64,000 nt of DNA from Patiria pectinifera (lineage: Eukaryota > Echinodermata > Asteroidea > Valvatida > Asterinidae): positions 17,723,430-17,787,429 of the forward strand of contig CM057129.1 of the NCBI GenBank assembly GCA_029964075.1. Reading direction: 5' to 3'. Positions 43,176 to 56,665 of the stretch are shown in pieces. Both the position numbers and the translations under genes were made by a program. Below the pieces are notes generated by a model, which made no database searches, was not told the DNA's origin, and worked only from the letters and a program-made list of their open reading frames with translations. How positions within the stretch are numbered: position 1 is the first letter of the stretch; the number at the start of each line of letters is the position of its first letter.

Positions 43176-46100
43176 ATGGACGAGGACGAAACAGACAGTG
43201 GATATTCTACTTCAATAAATGATAACGCAAAGGTAAATGTTTGTTTTCATTCCTTTTTTTAAATTAAATTGTCAAAAACACGTCAAGGTTTGACTCTTTC
43301 TACCTCCATGCAAAGTGTAGTGTAGGACGCGTGCACGGCTCTTCTTGATCTTTTGCCAAAACATGGGGGGGGGGGCGGGGCTACAGCAAGTAACCTGTGT
43401 ACTACATCATACTTGTGTATTGTTAGTTATAACTTATATAGTATGTTCTGAGTTTAGTATTATTACATTGGAGGTTATTTATATTTTATAGGAGAAAAAC
43501 ACTGTCTTATTTTGGAAAAATAGGCGATCGTGTAGTGTAGGGCCGGGCCCCTGTACTGTTTTGATCAAATCGGTCATACTAAAAAGCGTCAACACAGCGT
43601 CAACACACTCCAAAGCGTCAACACGGCGTCAACACAGCGTCAACACATCCAAAATGCATTAAAAGTGACAAAAGCAGTATGTAACCCATATGGTATGGAC
43701 AGAAACAAGATTTTGACTCAAAATCAATAGGTTAAACGTCTGAAAATTGCGATTTTCAGTTCAAGAAAATTGGCTCTCCGTGCCGCTCCGAGATCGGCTG
43801 CCATGTTGCCTCAGTGGCAGCGCGGACCATACCATTATGCTAAAGGGTGATAGCGTTGTACAATAAACCTCAGTCCCTCACAGATCAGAGTGCACTGGTG
43901 TCCCTCTCTGCAGCAAGACGCCCTCTGTTGTTTAAGACACGATTGCTTGCACACCCCTACTTGAAATGGTGTAGTCCAAGCTTTGTGCGAAGTCAAAATG
44001 GTGGACAACGGCCGTGTAAGTGAAGGGTCATTTTTTTCGCGTGAAAATACTATATTTCTAACAACAAAATGGAAACTCAAACCAATGGAAATTCTCTTTT
44101 ATTCTATGCTTTACAATTATATACCTTTTCTGTTAATTCAGAATGCGTTTTGGATGTGTTGACGGTGTGTTGACGCTTTGTCATGTGTTGACGCTGTGTT
44201 GACGCTTTTTAGTGCGACCCGATCAAATTTGAGTCAAAAATGTTTTGTATTGCTCAAAAATCACCTTTGCTTTAGTTTTACAATCAAAAGCAGACTTTTC
44301 GCAATTCTAAGTACACCTGTTTTGCAATTTTGAACAGTTTTTTTTTTGGTAGAAATTAGTCTGAGTAGCTAGGACTCTGAGAAAAAGCCTTTTTTAACAT
44401 TTGGACATGGTCGGGCGACCATGTTTAAATGTTAAAAAAGGCGATTCTTAGAGTCCTAGTTACTCGGACTAGGTAGAAATCACGATTTTCCTGCGCGGTT
44501 TGTGCCTTGTGATCGCCATCTTTATTTTCGGGTTGCGTGTTGTCGCCGCGCTGTTATCGTCATTTTGCTCCCAAATTTCCCTTAAAAAAATCACAACCCT
44601 GCCCTCTATCTATGACATACCAGTTTATTGAGTTTGGCTGGTCTAATCATTCTAAAGTGGATTTTGTTCCCTTATAGGAACCGACCGTACACAACACGAT
44701 TGCCGAAAAAATCAGGCACAATTGCAGAATACCCCGCCACTCCATCTATGCACCTCGTAGCCTGCTACGGAGTCACGGTTTATTTCCCCTTAATAAACCT
44801 TCTCAGCGCTACTTGTATGTACCATGCGTCATGCTCCACTGTGGAGCACTCCCAAGCCGAATCCGCGTAGCTTGCAACAGGGTAGTTAGTTTGGACTTAA
44901 ACTTTTTTCAGGAACTGCCATTGCTTTTGTGTTTCTTCGTTCTCGAGGGGACCTCCACTCAGTATCCACGTGGCAGCTGGCAACAATTGGTTTGAACTTG
45001 AATTGTTTCTTTTCCAGCGATTCCAACCACATAGCCAGATGATTTTAGGGGTGTGTTTCCGAGTGGCGGGGTATTCTGCAATTACTCCAAAAATCAATAT
45101 TGAATGAAGGTAATCATGCCTGCAGTGGTAATGGCATTGTCATTGTACCTCTCTGTTTTCGAGGCATCAGGTTTTTGAGGTTTGACAATTGCCCTTGTAC
45201 TAGTTGTAGCAACGGTGCGCACATGTGCAGATTCGTATCACACATCCAGTTGATTTGTTGTGTGTGCGTTACGTGTTCCACTGCAAGCCAAAAAATTTGG
45301 AAACTGAAGGCACCTTTCCATTAGCCTTCTAGGATTGTGAAATCGGGGGGTCGGTACCCTATGGCTTCTGGAAATGATTCGGCAGCCCAAAATATAAAAA
45401 ATGTTGAAATTTATTCGCTTCATCATGCCAAAAACACCTCCATTTAGAAGGCATCGGGGTGGTCACAATCGCTGATGTGAAGATGCTCCTGGTAAAGGAT
45501 GACCTCTGTCCTCGTAGTTGTCTTGGATCTTGGGTTAGCATCCTCCTAAATAAATAGAGTTTTATCACTGGAGGTGTCAATCTAACAAACTGAACAGTCC
45601 AGATCTGTTTGTTGCTGGATGCACACGTTGTGCCACAGTCTGACAATTTGGGACTCTCAATACTGTGTATGAGAGTCCCAAAACTTAAGGTATTGTAAAC
45701 ATGCAACGTTGCACACTTCACAAAGACATTTCGAATTCAGAGGTTAACAATTTGATAAACCTCCTTCCTTTAGACAGTTCTGCTTCCAATTACATGGCAT
45801 TTCAAAACAGGGTAGGTAGGTAGGGAATTTTTTTTTTGCCAATTTTTTTGTGTACGATCATATGGAGGCGTCTGCGTGTAGTCAAGGGTAAAAGGGAGAA
45901 AAAAAATTTAGGGTAGGGGCTGTCAGAATAGGGTAGGTAGGGAAACCGGAAGCAGAACTATCATTTTTGTTGGCCTGAACACCAAGCCAATGGTTTAAAT
46001 CTTGCGTACAAACGTTGGCTTTAAGGGGTCTGCAGTAGGCAACTGATTTATTGCAAGTTAACTTTTTGCCAGTGTTCTGCTGGTAAGGAGTCTGTGTGTG

Positions 46101-49100
46101 GAAGTTCGCACATTACTCACATGTGCATTGACTATAATGAGGAAACCAACAAAGCTGTGATGTTTAATCAGATAGTTACACATGAACTAGTGGCATTGTC
46201 AACAGATAATAGATATTAAAACCAAGCTTTATTTAAATCACAGCACAGCAAACCTTTAGTAACTGGAATTTGGTTCAGGTTTTTTCGGTGGATTTTTGAG
46301 GATAAGATAGTGATTACTTAGTATGTAAGCTGAACTGCAAAAGTATTTTTAGAGGTACATGTACAGATCACTGGAGAGGGAAGGTAATGGGTATGTACAT
46401 GTACATGAACACATACACTTGTCATGTTCTAAAACAGTTTTAGATGCTCCAACTGTGGTCCAGAAAAAAATTCCGGTGAGTATTACGCTGTAAAATTCTG
46501 ATGCTGTCCAATACAAAATTGTGAATATTTTTTTTGTTTTACTACACATGGTTTTCTCCGCTCATTAAGTTGTAAATGAAAATTAAGAATGGCTCAATCC
46601 CTGATGCACTATTGGCTCCATTTTGTTGCATAAACAACTCTGAATATATTTGTCGTAGTTGTCAACTGTTTTGTATTGTTTTGATAGACATGGGTAAACT
46701 ATTTTTTTTCGCATTCATTGTTACAAAAAAGAATACCCTTTGATATACCGGCAACACATAAGGTCCATTAAGTGTTCTTTGTATTGTATAATCTTGTTCA
46801 AACCCTTCAATTGTTTGATCAGACACAGACAGTATACAAATATAACATGGTTTGAGGGTGGACAGTCGATATTCACTCCCCGAGGTATTGGAAGTTGACA
46901 AACTAGTGCCCGAGGCGAAGCCGAGGGAACTAGTTTGTCAACTTCCAATACCGAGGGGAGCTAATATCGGCTGTCCTCCCGAAATAAACCATGTTATATT
47001 TGTTTTACTATACTTCATACATATTCAGTTGCCGATTTTTCCCGCAGTATGCATCCGCAAAAAAATCTTCTGAGAAACTTGTCCAGCTCACCAGAAGAAT
47101 ATTATTGCTCAAACTCTGAAAATATCAGTTTGTTTGCAATACAGTAACTACGGTTGTAAGTACAATTGTTTGTGGACAACTTTTTTTTAGCACATGCATC
47201 TTTATAATTGTCCACAATATTCTCCAATTTGGCATCATTCAGCTGGGGAAAACGCTTATCATCATTTACGATGTGCAACCATCGTTTCATGTGTACAAAA
47301 TGTAGCTGTAGTATAGGGCGATGTTCGCGCGTGCGTGCTTCACCCGTGCGACAGTTCAACGATTGCTTCGTAAAGCGCATGCGTAGTAGACTGTCGCACG
47401 GGTAACCCGTGCGACAGTCTACTACGCATGCATACTTAGCCTGTGCATGAATATTCGTGCGCGCGTTTGGTAAACAGCAAAAATAACATCTGGCACGTGA
47501 TGGTGAATGGACCAGTAAGAATTCGGCTTTCGGTCATGAATATGTATGAGGTATAGTAATCAAAAATGTATGTCTCCACTTCCCCTGCCATGCATTTGTA
47601 TGTAGACGAGTAACAAACAGTCAGATCACATTCGTGTTTAGCACTGTCATATACCATCCACAGACGAAAGAGGTAACTGCATGGTAGGTACAGCTGGCAT
47701 ATCCATCACCTCCAGTCAAAGTATGGCTATATCAAATTAACAAGGGAATTTGTAACTGTTAAAAGCAGTCTTTTGATTGATTTTAACTGCTGTGATGGGG
47801 CGCTGAATTTGTCTGCCAGAGATGGAGTGATCAAGTAGCTCATTGTATGTATTTCTGCAACATTTGGCCAATTTTCAGTTCTGCTTTTTAACCAAAATTG
47901 CAATTTTTATTTTGACATTCACAGGTTCACATCAAGGATCAATCCAACGGCACCACGCTGGAACAGCGTGACATCAATGGGCACAAAGTGACCAACGGTC
48001 TGAAGACCTACCGGAGACCATCTCCATTACAGATTAAGATGGGTAAGGTCACGGGTCAATTGAAGAGGGGTCAAAGTTCATGTGGTTGGGGAATGAGATG
48101 GTTGATTGTCATGATCTTCTGGTGAGAAATGCCATTTAACACTAAATACGTACTATTGCCTTGGCCCTCATAAGGCGTGTACAGTAAAAAGAGAACAGTG
48201 TGCAGCGGAGTTGTAGTCAATACCTCAAAAGTCAATCACAATGTCAGTCACAAGCCAATTACAAGCCAATCACAAGTCAATCACAAGTCGATCATAAGAC
48301 AACCGCAAGCCAATCACAAGTCAATCACAAGCCAATCATATATCAATCACAGGCCAATCCCAAGCCAATCACAAGCCGATCATAAGACAATCACAAGCCA
48401 GTCAATCACAAGCCAATCGCAAGCCAATCACAAGCCAATCACAAGTCCATCACAAGCCAATCACAAGTTTATCACAAGCCCATCACAAGCCAATCACAAA
48501 TCAATCACAAGTCAATCACAAGTCAATCACAAGTCAATCACAAGTCAATCACAAGTCAATCACAAGTCAATCACAAGCCAATCATAAGTCAATCGCAAGT
48601 CAAGTGACAAGCTGTTCAAATGGACTGTGACAATGGTTAAATTCCTTTGTCATTGTTGTGCATCCCCCGCTTTTGTGACCTGACATTTGATTGGACTTGT
48701 GATCTGACAAAGTTTGTGATTTGAATTATGATCTGACTAATGATCTGACATGGATTGCTTCTTAGTCGATATGATTTTGTTGACATTTAGTTGACAAGAA
48801 TAAAATACGCGCAATAATTGGTGGGAAAAACCATGTCATGAAAAAAAATACACTGCATTTGGAATCTAATTCAACTCAATGCCACTTATTGAGATGATCA
48901 TGATTTGAACATGTTACTAATTATTAATGTTTTGAAGCACTGCTTTTATTTATCATTAAAACAAATTTAGTGTCAAAAATATGAAAGGACCTGTTACATG
49001 AAAACAATTCATTATTCATACACTGTACATGAATACACACATACAAAAATACATTTGTTCCATAAGAAAAACACAAACACCGACATTTGCAACCCAGCCA

Positions 49101-52100
49101 ATTTGAATGTCTAGTACATACAGTATGTACAGTGTACATGTTATTTTAGAAGTCATCTAAGGTTTTCCGTTTTCACCTAGCCATTTGAGCTTGAAGGCCA
49201 AATGTTAAATTGAAAGGGACACTTTCAATCAGCAGACGATGGGACATGTACATATTACCATAATCACCATAATTAATATAATTTGTCTCAATAACTTGAG
49301 GTTTATTGCGTGGCATTTGGGACGTGTACCCACACTGCGTGCACATGGGTGTGGTACTGCTGTGTTCTATGCGTGAGCGTGTTTACGTACATACGTGTAT
49401 GGCTTTACGATAGAGGACAGACACACAAAGTCTTAAAGGTGCAGTTTACTTATGCGTACATCATGCACAACTTTTACACGGTTAAAACCGTTAAAATGTC
49501 CTGTACATTTACAATGCATTTCCCATATGTTTCTACCAAAAAGTAAAAAATACTGGAAATATTTTTTTTTTATGAAGTAGCCCCTTTAAGTTTAACGAGG
49601 CGTGGTTTTTTTATTGTGAATAGAAACTTGATAATTTTTGTGTACTGTCCACAGACTACAAATTTAGTAGGATAGCATAGAGGACAATTGTGGTGATCTC
49701 AGTTTGTCCACGGTCTGTGGTTTGTCAGGATGAAAGTCTTTGGTTTGGGGTTCCGAATGAAATGACTTTAATGTCTAGTCTACCCTCCATGGGTTTCATT
49801 ATGTAGAAACTCAGACTGTGCTGTGAATACATATTTGGTTGGAGACTGCTCACAATACTTTTATGCAATCTTTCTTCATAAGGCTTTACTATTCAGTTTC
49901 CATGTCACACTTCCCTCCAATTTTCCGTGCCTTAATTCGAATTCTCATCACATACACGCAATACCCAATTGGTTTCATTTTTTTTTCCTTTCAAGTTTGA
50001 CACCATAAGCAATTCCATCCCCCCGCCTTAAAAATTAAGTTTGCGAATGTTCCAGGTTTGCACGGATAGTATACATGAACAGATAATCAGAGAAATTGGT
50101 CCCGGTTTGGGACAGCATAATTACGTAGGGGGTTGCAGGCAGCGCGTTTGGTGTGCCTACCGTGGGGGTAATTGAGGCTCCTTCCCCCACGGGCCCTAGC
50201 CGTGATCAGTCTGGCGTCTCCCTACTATGAATCTTTAATCCCAAAGACAGGATAGATCTCAGTCGCAGGAGTGACTGGGAAGAAAAGTGATACGTCTACA
50301 AGCATGACAAGACAGTCGAAAGCTGTTTCATCACTCACAACTCGTGTGAATCATAGTGCGTGAACTGAAATTAATATGCAATGCAATTACCAGTAGAAGT
50401 AAATACATGTATGTATACACTACAAGTCTACAGTAGTGGCTAGGGCTGTCCCGAATATATTCAAATATTCAAATATTCCATTGTCAACCAAATATTCGAA
50501 TAGCTTTTTACCGGTTCGAAAATTGGAGAGGGGGGAGGTGCCCATGTACACACACGACTGTGATGTTATGTTGATCGTAAAGTTGTGTCGCTTTATCGTC
50601 AGATGCCACTTTTTTTGTCGATCGTAACCTTTTTGTCGACGGCGGTTCATTGACAGTTTTAAAAATACTTACTGCAAAACACTCAAGCGACCCATAACAT
50701 TGATCACCATGCCGCACGTAAATTTTAACTGGTGCCCTTTGCGTGCAGCTTTCCATCAGTGCGGCACTCAGTTAACTTGATTGGGGAGTTTTTAATATTC
50801 AAATATTCAGTCAAATAAACAGTCAAACACAGTTTTGAGTAATCGAATACTTAATTATATTCGAATATGGACAGCCCTAGTAGTGGCATACAAGTACCAT
50901 ATGTGCAGCACACAATGCTTTCGTGTACGTACATGCTCATATCAGCTTGTCTTCGTGTCCTGTTCAAACTTAATTTCCTGTCTGATTTATAAGTTGATTC
51001 TGATGCATGAGTTGTATCACTTGGGCATCACATGACCACCTGAAGGTCACATGACTGGCACCTTGTAGTCTCTAAATTACCTCAGTACATGTAATACAAG
51101 CAAATAAAACAGGTCCCATTGAAGTCAATGCTAAATGACAAGTTGTAAATACTTCTAAGACATGGGCTTAAAAAACTTGTTTCGCAAATAGTGTGAATCT
51201 GAAAAAAAAATCCTGTTTCACATCAATTTGTCTTAAATTAAAACCACAAAAATGTGTACAAATTCTTCTGTAAACAATTCAGCTCCTCCCCATACTAGTG
51301 TTAATTCCAGAATCGAAATAGAACAATACACCACCGTACATTATAAATCTCAAAGGAGGCAATATTCGGACAAAGACCAACAATTATAACATCTCCTACC
51401 CTTAAATCCTACAATCTGCCACTTCAACAACCCTCAAATTATTATTTTTTTATGGCAAATTACATTTTATGCTCATCAGTTTATAATTTCATACTTCAGA
51501 TACATGCATCTGCAGGACATACCGGTACATATTATAGCCTCTTTATCAGGTGGGGTCTAGTTGACACTGCACAGTGGCAGTGAAATGTAAAGGCACTTGG
51601 GAACATTTGCAGTTAACCTGAAATGTAGCTACAATTTAAGAGAAAATTCTCGCTCAAAGTGACGATAGAACTTGTTCCAAATACCCTGTGAAATTGCTCC
51701 GCCTGAAATGGTGTCATTGGGAAGATAACAAAGCATTGAAGGTGGTTAACGAAAGCTTGCCCACGGGCAGAGTGTGTTTTATGTGTGTGTTAGCAACAGA
51801 ATGCAGTTACAAGACACCAAAAGTTGTGCATACGCTCTGTTTTCTCTTAACCCTAACTCCCTAGGCATTTTTTGCTAGGGTGTAACTTCAATCCAACAAA
51901 ATCCTCCAACAGCCTCCATGTAAACAGCATACAGCCTCAATCCTCCAAATTCCTCTGGTAAACACTGTCATACATCGCTATAATAAGCATTTTGGAGGAT
52001 TTGGGAAGGTTAGGGTTTTTGTGTGCGTTAGCAACAGGATCCAGTTAGTACGATGTGCATACATGTACGCTATCTTAATGTATAGTATCCACTTAAATAA

Positions 52101-55100
52101 ATGTTTTATTCGCCATACTTAAGAGCATTAGCAATTTTTCGCTTCAAATGGAAAAAAAAATGCACAAAAAAAAGATGATCCTGTGTACCTTTAAATTTGC
52201 AATTATCAGGGCGCCAACAGTTTTGCCACTTCCCCGATTGGTGATTTTATGACTGCAGGATCTTGTATGACATTCTCCAGTAGCTGATGAACCTTCTCCG
52301 TTTGTGATCAGGAGTACCTTAGCCTCATTCCAGTGTGCTCAGATCAGAGAGTGAGACCTAAGCCGCGTCGGAATAACTTGGGCTACGGCTTGCTGGAACA
52401 CACATATCATCTATGGGAAGTGATCCAGCCACTTCCATATATGAACATAGCCGTAGTCAAGTAATTCAGATGCAACCCTACTGATGATGCTGGAACATCT
52501 TCATCATCATCAATCATTTTTCCTGGCTTAAGTGTCCCACGGACTGTCCTCCTAAATCGCTGAGACCTAACGGAGCCAAAACAAAACAAAACAAAAATGA
52601 GCAGCATTTCAAGAGTTTCTAAGACAGATAAATCACCGGAAGATGACACTGGATTTAATTACGGAAACCTATTTCCTTGGGGCTTTTTGGGAAAGAAACG
52701 CAGTGCTGGAATCTTTCTTTTTTTTCTCCCTAAAATTATTTCTCTATTTAAATGGGATTTTGTTTTAATTAAAGATAATTAAGGTAAAAGTAGTGTCAAA
52801 GAGAGACAACTGAACACATGTACCTGGAACAGTTATTACTTCTGAGCTGATTAACATTTGAATTGTACACCTGCCACTAAAAGCTTATTAATTAAAGCAA
52901 ATTACTACTTGGCATTTTGCACTTTACGGCTTACAGTGTGGCGTTTATATTAAATTGCTACTATCCCCTTTTTGGAGGGTAATTTTTTTGTTTCATTAAA
53001 AGGGCCTTTAAAAGCTGTAAATGGTTAGCGCCCCAAACTCTGTATTCCTGGAAACTGCCCTCATTGGGTGAAGTTCCTTCTCTGTGAATTGCATTAAAAC
53101 CAGTAATTCATTTTGATGAAATGAATACATGTACATGTATGAATGGCAGAGTATGCATGTAAATTGTCATACATGTAGATGTTTAAAGTGTCACATACAT
53201 GTATGCCTTTTCTATTTCGGTTTAATATGCAAGGCGTACTTCACATTGATATTAATTTAATGCAGCCGTCTTTTGTTCCCACAGGAATACGCATGAATAG
53301 ACCTTGTGCATTTATTGTTACTTAATTAATTAACTTACAAGTAAAATAACAAAAAAAAAAACCCTCAATGATCTACATGTACGTATACTTTGCATTTTGA
53401 CTGAACTTGTCCTAATTTTTGTTTAAAACAATTATCCCTACTGAACAATATCCCTAAGCTACCAGCACATGTACCGCAGTCCTTGTTGGGCTCAGACATT
53501 TCCCTGCACAAGTACCTCAGAATGTCCTCCACATCATTCTCTCTTACACCACCGTGGCTGAATGTCTATATCGTAATGTAATAAAGCAGACGGACGTAGA
53601 TCCCTTTCAATTGCAAAGCTTTAATGAGGATTATCACGGTTCAACGGCCTGGGTGTCTGTTGATTGAATGGACGACTGGGTCTCATCTGGATTATTCTCC
53701 CCCGTCTTAATAAAAAGGAGATAAGTCACATGCGTATTAATTGAATGATGGACGGTTTATTGAATACCGGGATGCACTCCCGGTTACGTCTTCTAGTGTG
53801 CACTCTGTAATTAATGTGATAGATTTTGCATTTAACTCGCCACCGGGCCTCCTGTAGGATTCGGAAGCATCTGCTTGGCTTAAGTGCTGTCGCAGTTTGC
53901 CATTAATTAATGTAAGACTGTGAATAAACCTTATTTTTTAGCAAATGAGGAGGCTGAAATTATGTTTTAGTTTTATTTTTTTATAAATCAAGGATTTATC
54001 AAAATTGCCATAGGCACTGTAAATCGAAAGCCTGAAGAAACCTATAGAGAGAAGACAATGAGCAGAAATTACAGTTTTAGAGGTGGGAGGAAAATCCCAG
54101 AAGAATATTCTGGGGGAAAACCCACGGAATCAGTTAGGGACTGAAAACCCAATTGGACCCGAGCCACAGCGGTGGAAGGCGAAAAAAGTAGCCACTGCGC
54201 CAACCTGATTACCCACTTTTGAGGTTCTAACAAACTGTATTCCAGGTTATTGAGGTACATGTATGTTTGGAAGTTACTTTGAATAAAAGATTACACCTTT
54301 ACAGTATCTTTAATTTTACGATTGAAGTCAAGTTTCTAAATTGCTTCCTTGAACCCTAACCCTCCACCTCCACAATCAACCAGGCGGTTTTGGAGGATTT
54401 TGAAGGACTGAGGCTGAAGTGCAAAAAAATGTTAGTTGATTTGGAGGATGCATTGTGTCGAGGCTGTAGGCTTTACCTTGCGTTGTTTATGTTCAGTTAT
54501 GCATAACTGAGGCCCACAATCTACTGGATACCATCGACACTGCTTCTGAATATCCTTGGCAATACCTCAATGGATTAACTGTGATTGTTGGAGGATTTTG
54601 AAGGATTAAGGAGGAGGCAGTGGTCACCCCTCCATCACATGAACAATCTTAAGAAATAACGGATAAGTTTGGAGGATTGAGGCTGTATCCAATTTTTGTA
54701 TGGTGGCAGTTTGGAGGATTTGCAGGCTTGAGGATGATGGTTCCTCCTAGCTAAAAGGAACTAGGGGGTTAGGTTTATTTCTACAGTTGGTACCCAGAAA
54801 ATGGCGTTATCTGCATTTTGTTCACTAAAAACTACGGCCTAAAGGTCATGTTATCCTGTCCCAGGTTTTGAGTTTCATTCTTGGAAATGGCCTTTTCTTC
54901 CCTAAGGTTGAGGCCCCTGCCATGAAAATTGGCAGCATCTCGTGGGAAAAAAATTCAAGAGGATCTCAGACAGATGCAGTGTACCAAGGATAAAACCCAT
55001 GCCATGAATGATAAACTCGGTGCAGTCTGAGGGGCAACCTAAGGATCTTACACTAAAAGATTTTTTATAAAATTGCAAGAAATTTCCCCAGAGTTCTAAT

Positions 55101-56605
55101 TTGTTTCTTCTTCTTCAAATCCCCTCTTCAAAATGTCTGTGATACAAGATGTTTTGTCTGCAGCCTTACAAGCCGGTGTGATTATGCCAGTCTCTGTGAA
55201 TTGTACGTCATTCTGAAGCTGTGCTGATAGCCCATAGCTATCTCTGGGAAAGACAGATATATGAAAAAAATTATTCCGTGTGTAGGCGGACTGGATCATA
55301 AAAATAGTCAATCCCGGACAGAGAAAATCAATACAGAATCTGTGTTGGGTGCCGTAGGCAGATGAGGAGTAGTGAGGTACGAGAACAAGAATTTGAGAGG
55401 ATATTTTTTTTTAAAAGAGAACCGAAACGTGAGTTTCCTTGTTGACTTCTCACCTACAGAAATCATGTTTCAAGAGTAGCATTGGAAATGACACACTAGT
55501 CTCTTGATGCGATTATACAGCATCAGTTTTAGTGTGATTTGATTTGTTGGCTGTGACATTCCCAGGCTTTTATTTTTCCAGCATTTTTCCCTTTGGCTTT
55601 TCAAGGTTGTTTATGTTGTTGTGTGCAAGTATGGAGACACAGTTTTCCTTGAGGAATTGTACCTTTAAAAAAACATGTTTTTCACCACTTCGTGCCGGGA
55701 TTTTTTTGTCAAAATTTTGAATTTCGCAAAAGGCAAAATTTTCCAGCCAACTTTTGATATACATGTACAGCCAAACGCCACAAATACTGATTTGCAAGAG
55801 TCATTTCAACAGTGTTTGTACGATATTTCTTGCTGAAACCTCATATGCTTCAATACTCCGGGGTGTGCACTAGAGCGTAAATTGTACAACAATAGGCCGT
55901 GCACAACGGCCAATTCAAGATCAACACACGGTCCGCCTCCTCAGACTTCGCAGACTTCCTGTGTGTGTACAATAGGCACTAGGGATTAGCGTGTGTAGAT
56001 GTCAGCCGGAGGGGAGTCGAGGCAATCTTGACGTCTTAACCCATCAGCCGTGCCTGTGTATAAAAAGAGCCAGTGCGTGTTACCACGTCCTCCGATGCGA
56101 ACTGGTTAAAGGCCATGGACACCATTTGCAAAAAAAAAATGTGTTATGCCGATTCAAAGAACAACAATAAATAAACCTGAAGAAAATAATCATATAAAAC
56201 TAACCTGTCAAAATTTCAGCTCAGTTGATATACGGTATGCTTTTGAGAACACTGTAAAAATGCATCTTTTTTGAGAACACTGTAAAAATGCATCTTTATC
56301 TTTGACATTTTAAATCTTTGTATTGATATTTTCACACATTTTAACGTTACAATTACATTTTTTTCTCTAATTTAATTTTATAATAATAGTTATTTTTTTA
56401 AACTTGTAAAGCACCTTGAGCGTCTTTTTTAGACAGATTTTGGCGCTATATAAATGTTCACTATTATGTTCATTATTATTTATTTTTCTCGATGCAAACC
56501 GTACTTTTCTGTATAGAGCGCGATGGTTTGGTCCTACCCATCCATGGGCGTCGCGAGGGGGTGGGGGGCAAGGGGGGGCACTTGCCCCCCCCCCTGGAAA
56601 AGCCC

Positions 56606-56665
<60 letters not shown>

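Noticed and set aside
44628..44870. 80-codon plus-strand frame and matching minus-strand frame at 44897-45097
   Set aside because: Both contain IAEYPAT because they read the two 23-bp inverted ends of one element; no independent coding evidence.
48177..48587. 136-codon frame of NHKSITSQSQ-type repeats
   Set aside because: It is encoded by the AATCACAAGTC 11-mer array inside FAM219 intron 2; low complexity, not a gene.
50130..50200. Hairpin CCGTGGGGG...CCCCCACGG as a structured RNA
   Set aside because: A 9-bp stem with a 15-base loop, and no further support.
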